From: Capsicum annuum | Taxonomy: Eukaryota > Streptophyta > Magnoliopsida > Solanales > Solanaceae | Assembly: GCF_002878395.1 (NCBI RefSeq) | Contig: NW_025880663.1 | Coordinates: 1-64,000, forward strand | Length of the DNA: 64,000 bases | Direction: 5' to 3' | Shown here: positions 1 through 9,974 of the stretch, piece by piece | How the letters are laid out: each line of letters opens with the position of its first letter | Position numbering within the stretch: position 1 is the stretch's first letter | Notes under the pieces: model-generated | What the model saw: the letters and a program-made list of their open reading frames with translations, nothing else | What the model was told of the DNA's origin: nothing | The model's database searches: none | Made by a program: the position numbers and the translations under genes

Positions 1-1040
1 ATTATGGTGGCTTGCTATGCATCTAAGAGTTGATTTAGATACCATAGCCTTGTCCGGGGTCGAAATTGTCTTAAAAAGCATTCGTGGATTTAAATGTGGC
101 TTTGTTGACCCACCATAAGGTGAAATATATAGTTAGTTCTCTTGAAACCTTATGCTTAGTAATTGACTAGCAAGTTCCCTTTTGAGGCAATATTGATGAC
201 TCTTAGTACTTTTTGTTTATGAGGAATGGCATAGACAGTAATGCCCAAGTTATTATGATCTTGTATGCCTTATCGTATAAAGCTTATGTCAAGCTATTAA
301 TTATGTTATTGTGATTGACTATTGTTTGGGCTAACGAATATTCTATTTAATGAGCCCTTGCCTATAATATGGCCTAAGCCATATATGATTTTGTTGACCA
401 TACTTTGAACAAGCTATAGATTATGTCATGCTTTAGCTATTGCTCATATTATTCATAAATTATATTTAGGCAAATGATAGGCCAATGGATATGCTACTAA
501 GGGGCTATTGTTTTTTGTATAGCTTATGGTTATGAGCATATTCCAAATGACTAAATTATGGATAATGTAATGATGAGTCCTTGATTATACTTTTGATTAA
601 ACCCTATTAGGCTACTGTTTGGGCTGTTAACTATGCTATTGCCTAAGTGATGATCATTCTTAATAATTATTCAAATAAATCATATTAGAATTCTTCCTTA
701 TAATCGATATTGGAAATGATGATGTTAATGGTGCTAGAAGGCATGCTTAATGACTATATGTAGAATATTCTATATTATGCATGGAATCATGATACTTCCT
801 TATATGATTATTTATCCTAATTCTTTTGCCACTTCTTATAAATATTAATATTCTCATCTCTCCAATAAAAGATGGAGGAAATATGTTGGTATTAGAGATA
901 TAAGTTCCAGGGAAAACCCGATGATAGTTTATATTATTTATGCTATATATACATATACCTATTTATAAAGGAACATTGGTGATGAACATTATATTATTGA
1001 GGTATGCTCTTCTCTGATTCTCCTTTATAAATAATTACTT

Positions 1041-1169
1041 TAGCCCTCGTTGGGCTTGTCATTTACTTTAGCCCTTGTGGGGCTTGTCATTTACTTTAGC
1101 CCTCTTGGTGCTTGTTATTTACTTTAGCCCTCTTAGGGCTTGTCATTGACTTTAGCCCTCATGGTATGG
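1041..1169 (+). repeat. 28-bp minisatellite in Z 5' LTR
   Basis: About 4.5 imperfect units of roughly 28 bp, each of the form TAGCCCT-(5-7 bases)-GGGCTTG-(T/A-rich)-TTTACTT. The corresponding place in the 3' LTR (42361-42584) has 8 units, so copy number has changed since the two LTRs were identical. Confidence 0.85.
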
Positions 1170-1520
1170 TGAGATATTGATACCCACCCAACTAGGCCAG
1201 AGGATATTGTGATGATATATTGGTACCCAAAAAGGCCAAAGGATATAATGATGATATGTTGATACTCGGTAAGGCCGGAGAATACTATGATGATATGTTG
1301 AAACCCAATGCGGCGGATGATATTATAATTATATGATGATACTCGGGCGGTCGGATGATGTTTCGATAATACGATGATACCCGATGCACCCGAATGATAT
1401 TGTGATGATATAATGATATCCGATGCAGCCAGATGATACTATGATGTTACATTGATACCCAACAAAGCTGGAGGAACTATGATGTTATGATGATGCTCGG
1501 CAAAGCCGGAAGATGATTAT
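1170..1520 (+). repeat. Degenerate GATGATAY..GATACCC minisatellite
   Basis: Irregular units of about 40-45 bp built from a GATGATATG-TTGATACCC-(A/G-rich)-GGCCGGAGGATA pattern, repeated about eight times with drift. The same array is present in the Z 3' LTR at 42600-42721 and 49763-50000, where element E has inserted into it. Confidence 0.75.
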
Positions 1521-1797
1521 TGATGTGCCTATGTATACGTCTACTAATTTAAGTCCGGCTAGCCCTATGTATGGCTATTATGTGTTTACTTATGCTCTTG
1601 TGTAGTTGGGTAAAATGTTGATATCAGAGATGCCAATTATAGTCTTCTAATGAGTTAAGTTATATGGTAGTATATTTGTTGTATTAAAGATGAACGATGC
1701 TTAGTAGTTTGTATGGCTTAAGTTGCTAATAGTGACTAATGGATTAGTGAACCTTTGGTGAGAAAGAGGGCTAGTGTCATTGATTGCTATTAATAGT

Positions 1798-4205
1798 TGG
1801 AATGCCTCGCATTAGTCTTAGCTCAGTTCAGCTCCTAGTACATGCATCAGAGGCTTAAAGCCTGAAAATTTAGCTAAGTGTTAGGGACTTAGCTTTATTT
1901 TTGAACTCTTAACATTGATGATCATTAAAGTCACCTTCTTGACCCTAAGACATAAGTTTTTGAGTTAATTCATGTTTAGAGGTGTAAGAAGCATATCTCA
2001 AAAAAGTTTCAAATTTTTCAAAAGGGGATTGGTGCATGTTAAGATTTTAATTCCAGAACCTCATCGTGATTGTGGCGCATCGCGGTGGGTATAACAATGG
2101 CTACATTGGCGCGTTGCGCTGATACCCTAAACGAAATTTCAGTTAAAAGTTTAATTCTTTAAAGGGTAGTCTTGTCTTTTCCCACCACCCCAATTCATAA
2201 AAAAATGAGATTAAATTGCTGATAGGGCATTATTAGACAACGTTCCCCAACTTTACTCTCAAATAAACCCTAAACTTTCCCCTTGTTAATCAAGTTAAAT
2301 CATATTCCTTTCAAGAAAAACAAAAACTCAAGTGTTCCAATTCAAGAAAGCTTTCAAGAAAGTTGTTGTCTTTCAAGATTCAAGTGTTAAAGGTAGGTGT
2401 GATTTGCATCTATGGTTTTATTTCATCATGGAGTCCAAGAACTTATTTTTATGTTTTAATTCATGAATTTACATGTTCACAATGAGTTATTTTCATAAAT
2501 CTTTTATGAATTTTTATTATACATGATGTTTGTAAGTGAATTTAGTTGGAAAGTAGCCCTTATATGTTTGAAGCATGAAACTCCATGTTAAATCCCCATT
2601 GTATGGTTTGAGTGTTGTAATCATGTTATTCCCTCACATTTTAATCATTCCCATGCTTAAGTTCATGAATATCTTGCTATTTAAATTTTAAGTTAAGTTT
2701 ATAATTCATTTCAAGTGGAATGGATTATAGTATGTTTTAAATATTGTAGTTCTCATATCATGTTCATGAGAATTCAGGATAAATCCTCCGTTTATGATGT
2801 TGTCCTTTTATCTTGATATCTCATCATATGTAAAAAGTATTCCCATGTTAAAGTCTTGGTCCATATGTATTTGAGGAAATACTTAAGTGAATAATTGTAA
2901 ATAATGATTTTCTTCTATGGTTTCAAAGCTTTATGTGTCCCTATTGTTATTATTATTGAGTCATGGGGGTTATGAATACCTGAAATTTAGCTGTTTACCT
3001 AGTTTTTAGTACCCACAAAATAATCCCAGAATACCCCATGAGCATTCTATTTCAGTCAGTTATTATGATCAATTATTAGTTCAGTTAAACTTAGTTCAAT
3101 CCAATAATCTCTGTTAGTTCAGTTGGGCGTAAGATTCAGCACCGAGCGAACCTAGGGATAGGGGCTTACCCATCAGTTACGACTGGGTCCTTAGAAGCAG
3201 TCCCTAAGTCCAAAACTACGTATCCAGCATAGGTTATAAGATGTCACCCGCAAGTTTAGGACTGATACTCTCAGGGATCACCTGTCGTCTTAGGACTAAT
3301 CTCAGGAGTAACCCACTAGATTAGGACTCGCTCTATAACCATTGTTAGTACCCGTGGCATGGTACTAGCACCCTTCCAACTGGGGTCATAGATTAAACCC
3401 CGATAAGCTCAGACAGGGGCATGTCAATTAGATGATACCTCCTATAGTTTCAGTTTCAGTATTCAGTTCAGAACTCAGTTCAGTTTACTTGGACATAGCA
3501 TACAGTTATCAATTATTTAGTTATGCATTTTCAATATTTCAGTTTACAGACTATTTTAGAATTATGTTATATGCTTGGTCGTTCATTCTTATATTTTATA
3601 GCTTTCATGTATTTATACTCAGATATTTTATGCTATTCATTCAGTCAATTATTATTCATGGATATGAGCCCATGCATATCAGCCTAACCCCATCTAGCAT
3701 ACCAATACATTTAAAGTACTGACCGCATACTCATTTCTTATGCTATGATATCTCATATCATAGGTTTGGACGCGTAGGTTCCCCACCACACTTAGATAAT
3801 CCAGAATATCAGTGGTAACAATAATGGTGATTCATCATATTTCAAGTATCGATTATGTTTATGTAAGTGTTTTTAGTTTAGAAGTACATTGGAGTTAGTT
3901 GGGGCCTGTCCCATTAACTCTTCATTAGTCAGTTTTATAGGCTTTCAGATACTTCAGACAATCAGTCAGTTTGTCATTATTTTTATCAATTTTTATACAG
4001 GTATTTTTCGATATTTGTTTTCAAACTTACGATTCAGAAGTTTTTTAGTATCAAAAACCTTATGGCGTATTCAGTTATTATGCACATATGTATTTTGTTA
4101 TTATTATTTAGTGCTAATAGCAGGTACCAGCTCATGGGTTAGTTTGTGGTCTTTCAGAACAGTAAGCATCGTATGGCGTCCAGGGTGTATTTCTGAGGCT
4201 TTACA
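1798..4205 (+). repeat. A 5' LTR
   Basis: Starts TGGAATGCC (canonical TGTAATACC is kept in the 3' LTR) and ends GCTTTACA directly before the PBS. It holds a U3 stretch with GCGCATCGCGG-type modules (about 2065-2120), the AGCACCGAG box (3138-3146) and the conserved stem-loop (3743-3763). The small open frames inside it (3432-3722, 3889-4224) have no family resemblance and are not genes. Confidence 0.92.
3743..3763 (+). other. Conserved LTR stem-loop (A 5' copy)
   Basis: Arms CTATGAT and ATCATAG with a 7-base loop ATCTCAT, followed by GTTT. Here the pairing extends to nine bases on each arm. The same 7-7-7 architecture is at the equivalent place in A 3' (9447-9467), S2 (17751-17771), C (59499-59519), D (31905-31925, minus) and E (43143-43163, minus), with compensating base changes. 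Confidence 0.75.
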
Positions 4206-4209
4206 AACA

Positions 4210-4222
4210 TGGTATCAATGCT
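4210..4222 (+). other. A primer binding site
   Basis: TGGTATCAATGCT, four bases after the LTR end. It matches the usual plant iMet-tRNA site TGGTATCAGAGCC at 10 of 13 positions, with changes at positions 9, 10 and 13. It marks the start of minus-strand DNA synthesis. Confidence 0.85.
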
Positions 4223-4424
4223 AGGTTTTATAGTATCCTAGGGGGTCTAAAATCTACATTAAGTAGAGTCTTGTGCATGGGTGTGAAACGTTCTACACTT
4301 ATAAGAAGGAGGCTACAAGACATTTTAGGAAAAGTTCCCATTCTTTTAGCATTTATGTCATGAGAAATAGCATGAGATCTATTTAAACTCTCTTTATAAT
4401 TCATCCTCTATTCCATTACAGACC

Positions 4425-5490
4425 ATGCCTCCCAGAAAGAATAATGAAAGAAGGAATAGGAATCAGCCCGCACCTTTGCCCATTCAGGAAGATCCCTTGA
4501 ATGAGCATGTTTCTCAAGCTGAGTTTAGAGTTGCCTTTACTACCTTAGATCACTCAGTAATAGCTCAGAATGATTAACCAGCTGCTATCCCAGCCATTCC
4601 AGTGGAAAATACCACCACAACTAGGATTTGGGACTTTACCCGAGTGAATCCTTCTTTATTTTTAGGATCCAAGTTCGAAGATGATACATAGGAGTTCATC
4701 AAGATGTTCAAAAGTTAATAGACATTATGGGTGTGACTTCTAGTGAGAGTGTAGAATTGGTTGCTTACCAGTTGCAAGATGTAGCTCACACTTGGTATAA
4801 GTAGTGGAAGGAGATAGGGGTGTAGATGTAGGGCCTATAGAATGAGAGGAGTTTGCTTCAGACTTTTTAGATAGATTCTTTCCTTTGGAGTTGAGAGAAG
4901 CTAAGGTTGTGGAATTTATTAATTTAAAGTGGGGAAGTATGGGTGTGAAGGAGTATTCACTTAAGTTTACTGAGTTAGCTAGGTATGCTCCTCATGTAGC
5001 TGATAACAGGTCTAGGATGAGCAAGTTTGTGTCAGGTGTATCTGATAGAATGGTCAAGAAGTGTAGGACCACAATTTTGATTAAGGAAATAGACTTATCT
5101 AAACTTATGGTCCATACTCAGCAGATCTAGGAAGAGAAGGTTAAAGAGAAAGAAAAAGAGAGTAAGAGGGCTAGGACAAGTAGTTTTAATTTTGATTAGT
5201 TAGGGGTGGTAATCGTTCTCATTTTAGCTAAAAGTGTTTATCCTCAGTTCCTCTTTTAGCTAGTGTGCCAGTACCAAAGTTTAGGAGTGATAGTCGGGAT
5301 GGGGCGCCAGGTTCCAAAGCCCAGGGTAGTGCGAGCAGTGGTCGTACGCATCCACTTGCAGTGATTTTGGTAGAAATCACCTAGGTATGTGTAGAGCTGG
5401 CAGTGATGTATATTTTGGATATGGTAATCCAGGCCACAGTATGCGAGAGTGTGGTGTAATAGCTCAGATAGAAAGGATTTGCGCTAACAA
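4425..5490 (+). pseudogene. gag: A gag (capsid/nucleocapsid) remnant
   Basis: The start MPPRKNNERR at 4425 matches the Met-Pro-Pro-Arg start of chromovirus gag seen again in C and D. The best stretch (4885-5130) is the capsid C-terminal part, with a GSMGVKEYSLKFTELARYAP core, followed by a basic Lys/Glu-rich linker. The nucleocapsid knuckle is at 5411-5452. The Gly, His and last Cys survive, but the first two Cys codons (5411, 5420) are both TAT (Tyr), so zinc binding would be lost. In-frame stops, mostly TAG or TAA, lie near 4575, 4690, 4800, 5128 and 5200. A frame-restoring comparison with C and D leaves little doubt about identity. It is not functional. Confidence 0.85.
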
Positions 5491-5589
5491 GGTCAGTCCA
5501 ACCATTCTCTAGTTTCATCTGGATGGCCGACTCAGCAAGGCACCACTTCCAATGCCACCAGTGGTCAACGTCAGAATAGACATTATGCA

Positions 5590-5907
5590 ATTCAATCCTT
5601 ACATGATCAGGAAAGTTCTTCTGATGTGGTTATTGGTATGTTACAGGCCTTTCATATTCTTGTGTATGTTTTACTAGTCCTCAGAGCTTTACTTTCTCTT
5701 GTAACCCACCATATAGCTGTCAATTTTAGCGTTAGACCCAAAACTTTTGTAGAGACTTTTTTAGTATCTACCTCAGTGGGTAAACCTATCCTCTCCAGAT
5801 GGGCATACAAAAATTTCCCAGTTACAGTATCCCAGCAAACTACTTCAGTTGATTTAAAAAATAAAGTTATTCAGTTTCAGTTTCTTGATGAACCAGGTAT
5901 TAAATAG
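5590..5907 (+). pseudogene. A aspartic protease remnant
   Basis: An open frame at 5626-5907 follows gag. It has the family pattern of a hydrophobic LVYVLL strand, then the catalytic D-x-G site, then SLVTHHIAVNF and a VSTSVGKPILSRWAYKNFPVTV stretch. The same order is found in D (37205-37501), where the catalytic site reads DPGSS. In A that site has become VLRALL, so the catalytic Asp is gone. The frame ends at DEPGIK, just where the linker to RT would begin. No RT follows. Confidence 0.75.
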
Positions 5908-7469
5908 AGGGGTAGTACCTCAGAGCTTAGGATTTGGATTAGTTTTTAGATCTTTTCTTAGAATCCTTTGATTTCATATGATATAGGATTAGAAGAATGA
6001 ACCTTGAATTTTAACAACAGTAAAGTTGGGATAGTGTTATCTAAATTTGGTGGATTATGTATCCGTGGGGCTAGTTGTATGAAAGTGAATCAGTCTAAGT
6101 TGTTGATTCAAAATTATGTATGATTATTTGTGTATAGTCTAGAGGTGTACCTAATGCGATATGGGAGTATATTATTTCTAAGTTTTAACATTGTGTGTGC
6201 TTAGATAGTACACTTGAGTTGTTAATTTTGAATGGGCCTATGTAGTATATGATTTTCTTATAATCTAAGGATTTTCTTATAATCTAAGTTTTGGGTTATA
6301 TGTTGTGATATTGGGTATGTTAAGTGTTAGAATGTAAGTTTGAATTTGGAATGATTGAGATAATAGAAGAAAAGTTGAGAATTATAAGTTAGTCAGTTTT
6401 TAAGTTGTTACATGGCGATTATTAGGGCTATTGTGGGATAAGAGTTGTATCTTAGAAGAAAGTACTAATAATAAGTTTTTCATTATCGGGCATAGTCATT
6501 TAGGGTGAGTTTACAAGTTATACATAGTGTTATACCCCAGATTCTAGAGTAAAATTGTGGCAGTTCAGTTTAGAGATATTGAATAAGTGGTTCTTAGACA
6601 TAGAATGATGGGTTCAAGATAAGGGGGAGATGATAGGATAACCAAGTCAGACTCTCATATTCTAGTAGTAATGCCAGTGTATTGTAGAACATCATTAGGG
6701 AAGGATGATGCCCGACCCATTCTTATATAATTGCAAAGTTTTTCAGTCATCACAATATCTACTCATGCCTTACAAGCTAGCCCTGTGATCATATCTCATA
6801 TTCATGCACTTTCCATAGAATCATGTACGTTTCTAGTTGCTAGTATGACGAGTTCCAGTTCACTCAGCAGTAAGAATCATATTCTATGAAATTATGAACT
6901 CCAAACTTAGGCCATGCAGCTCATGACTCATGTACTCATGCTTTACAGTAAGTTCAGTTCCTGGTAGTCATGCTACCCTATTAATGATCAATGAAATTTA
7001 GGTTCATGTCATGCATGTCCTCAGTTAAAACCTTTTTGGTGAACTCATGTCATTGATCCTCTTTTTCTTTGACCTTAGTTTTAGATTCCAGATGTTCAAT
7101 TATGATTCAGTCATTAAGTATTCTACACATTATCTCAGTCTTTTCTTTTTATTTTAGCTAAGACAATATCATTCAGGAGACGATATATCCCAAGGGGGAG
7201 ATGTTACCCTGAGTTTTACTGTCCTAAACATCTTAAATTTTCTTCATGAAACAAGATCCAACTTTAAGTAATGGGTAATCATAAGTTGAATCTCTCATTT
7301 CTATCTCAAGCTTATAACCATTCTCATGTCATTGCATCTATTTAAGAAATTAGTTCAGTCATATGTCATGTTTCAGACTCAATAATGTAATCATGTTTCA
7401 GTCTTGTTCAGTAAGTAATTTTAGTTCCTCAGTATTCTCAGCTTAATCAGTCTCTTTCGAAGATAAATG
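5908..7469 (+). other. A internal remnant without recognisable coding sequence
   Basis: About 1.56 kb occupies the place where RT, RNase H and integrase should be. I see no motif of those enzymes in any frame. The T-rich sequence has two purine stretches resembling polypurine tracts (around 6622-6632 and 7190-7201), which may be relics of earlier 3' ends or of recombination. Confidence 0.5.
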
Positions 7470-7487
7470 TTCCCAAAGGGGATATAT
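7470..7487 (+). other. A polypurine tract
   Basis: CCCAAAGGGGATATA immediately before the 3' LTR. This is the expected priming site for plus-strand DNA synthesis. Confidence 0.8.
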
Positions 7488-9910
7488 TGTAATACCCCAT
7501 ATTAGTCTTAGCTTAGTTCATCACCTAGTGCATGCATATGAGGCTTAAAGCCTGAAAATTTAGCTAAGTGTTGGGGACTTAGCCTTATTTTTGGCCTCTT
7601 AACATCGTTGATTTTTAAAGTGACCTTTCCAACCCCGAGATAAGTTTTTGAGTTAATTCATGTATAGGGATATAAGTAGCATGGCATGAGGAAGTTTCAA
7701 ATTTTTTGGACAGGGATTGAGGAACGTTTGGATTTAAATTTCAGAACCTCACCGCGATTGTGGTCGTCACGGTGGGTATAGCAATGGAAAAAATAGCGCA
7801 TCATGGTGATTCCCTAAACGACATTTCAATTATGAGTTTAATTCTCAGAGGGCAGTCTTGTCGTTTCCCAGCACCCCAATTCATAAAAACACGGGATTAA
7901 ACTACCAATAGGGCATCATTAGCCTACATTCCCCAATTTTACTCTTAAATAAACCCTAAAATTTTCCCTAGTTCACCAAGTTAAATCATCTCCCTTTCAA
8001 TAAAACCAAGAACTCAAGTGTTCCAATTCAAGAAAGTTGTTCTCTTTCATTATTCAAGAGTTAAAGGTATGTGTGATGTTAATTTATGGTTTACTTTCAC
8101 CATAGGGTCCAAGAACCTATTTTTATGATTTAAATAATGAATTTACATGTTTACAATGAGTTATATTCATGAAGATTTTATGAATTTTAATTATACATGA
8201 TGTTTCCAAGTGATTTTAGTTGAAAAGTAGCCCTTACACGTTTGAAGCATAAAATTCCATGTTAAACCCCCAATGTAAGGTTTTAGTGTTGTAATCATTT
8301 TATTCCCTCTGTTAAAATCATTCCCATGCTTAAGTTCATGAATATCTTGCTATTTAAATTTCAAGTTATGTTTATAATTCATTTCAAGTGGAATGGATTA
8401 TAGTATGTTTTAAATATTATAGTTCTCATATCATGTTCATGAGAATTCAGAATAAATCCTGAGTTTATGATGTTGTCTTGTGATTGTACTGTCTCATCAT
8501 GTGTAAAAAGTATCCTTATGTTAAAGTCTTGGTCCCCACGTGTTTGATGAAATGCTTAAGTGAATAATTGTGAATAATTATTTCCTTTTATGGTTTCAAA
8601 GATTTTATGTGTCCCTATTGTTGTTGTAATTGAGTCTTGGGGGTTATGAATACCCTAAATTTAGCTGTTTACCTAGTTTTCAGTACCCACAAAATGATTT
8701 CAGAATACACCATGAGCATTCTGTTTCAGTCAGTTATTATGATCAGTTGTTAGTTTAGTTAAACTTAGTTAAGTCCAGTAATCAGTGTTAGTTCAGTTGG
8801 GAGTAGGATTCAGCACCGAGTGAACCTAGGGATTGGGGCTCACCCATCAGTTAAGACTGGGTCCTTAGAAGCAGTTCCTAAGTTCCAGAACTATGCTTCC
8901 AGCATAAGTTATGAGATGTCACCTGCCATTTTAGGACTGACGCTCTCAAGGATCACCTGCCAGCTTAGGACTGATCTCAGGAGTCACTCGCTAGATTTGG
9001 ACTTACTCCACAACCATTGTTAGTACTTGTGGCACGGTACTAGCACCCTTCCAACTAGGGTCACAGGTTGGATCCAGATCAGCTTAGACTGGGGAATGTG
9101 GGTTAGATGATACCTCCTACAGTTTGAGTTTCAATATTCAGTTCAGAACTCAGTTCAGTTTGCTTGGCCATAGCATATAGTTATCAGTTATTTAGTTATG
9201 CGTTTTCAGTATTTTAGTTTACTGACTATTTCAAAATTATGCTATATGCTTGGTCATGAAATCTAAGTTTTTATAGATTTCATTCATTTATACTAAGGTA
9301 TTTCATTCTATTCATTCATTCAGTTATTTTTCATGCACATGAGCCCGTACATATCAGCCTGACCCTATCAAGAATACCAGTACATTCAAAGTACCGACCG
9401 GATACTCATTTCTTACCATGCGATATCGTAGTACTCATTTCTTATGCTATGATGTCTCATATCATAGGTTTGAATCTTCAGGTTCCCGACTGCACTTAGA
9501 CTTTTCAGCGCATCAACAGTAGCAGCAGTAGTGAGCCCTCATATTTCGAGGACCGATTATGTTTATTTTTGTGTTTTCAGTTGAGAAGTCTGTTGGAGTT
9601 AGTTGGGGCCTATACCATCAACTCTTATTTAGTCAGTTTTAGAGGCTTTCGAACACTTCAGATAGTCAGTCAGTTTGTCATTATTTTTATTAGTTTTCAC
9701 ACAGTTGTTTTCCAGTAATTGTTTTCAATCTTATGATTCAGAAAATTTTTAGTATTAAAAACCTTATGGTGTATTCACTTATTCCGCACATGTGTATTTT
9801 GTTATTATTATTCAGTGCTCATAGCAGGCACCAGCTCATGGGTTAGCTTGTGTTTTTTTGGGACCATAAGCACCGTGTAACGTCTAAGATGTATTTTTTG
9901 GGGCGTTACA
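7488..9910 (+). repeat. A 3' LTR
   Basis: Starts TGTAATACCCC and ends GGGGCGTTACA. It is colinear with 1798-4205. It carries the AGCACCGAG box at 8812-8820, the 7-7-7 stem-loop at 9447-9467 and a 6-7-6 stem-loop at 9535-9553. A small duplication just before the stem-loop repeats GTACTCATTTCTTA (about 9400-9445), which the 5' copy lacks. Confidence 0.92.
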
Positions 9911-9974
9911 ATGGTGATGATTAGTTGATTTTGATGACTAAGTCTATGATGTTAGTTAGTTGTTAAGCGAGGAT
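9911..9974 (+). repeat. Z 5' LTR, segment 2
   Basis: A 64-bp piece that aligns with 50322-50384 (ATGGTGATGATT through GTTGTTGAGCAAGGAT). It lies between element A and solo LTR S1, showing two independent insertions 64 bp apart. Confidence 0.8.

Larger units (their letters stand above)
1..1797 (+). repeat. Z 5' LTR, segment 1
   Basis: Non-coding and AT-rich. It aligns base for base, with scattered changes, to 41322-42721 plus 49763-50280, for example the phrase starting GGTGGCTTGCTAT at 8 and 41325. It contains two adjacent minisatellites (1041-1169 and about 1170-1520). It is interrupted at 1797 by element A, and the sequence resumes at 9911. Confidence 0.8.
1798..9910 (+). mobile_element. 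Element A: RT-less gag-protease LTR retrotransposon
   Basis: Two LTRs of 2408 and 2423 bp (1798-4205, 7488-9910) flank a 3.28-kb internal region. The flanking five bases are ATAGT (1793-1797) and ATGGT (9911-9915), a target duplication with one later change. The Z sequence reads through cleanly when A is removed. The internal region has a PBS, gag and protease, but no RT, RNase H or integrase. A hand comparison of the first ~195 bp of the LTRs gives roughly 15% difference, so this is an old insertion. It may have been mobilised as a non-autonomous derivative or may have lost pol later. Confidence 0.9.

Noticed and set aside
1041..1169. CRISPR-like direct repeats
   Set aside because: Contiguous degenerate 28-bp units without spacers in a plant retrotransposon LTR; a minisatellite.
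3432..4224. Frames of 96 and 111 codons
   Set aside because: They lie inside the A 5' LTR and are not conserved in the A 3' LTR.
9970..9974. Target duplication for S1 (AGGAT)
   Set aside because: The sequence after S1 (AATTTATGG) does not repeat it convincingly, although Z reads through well.
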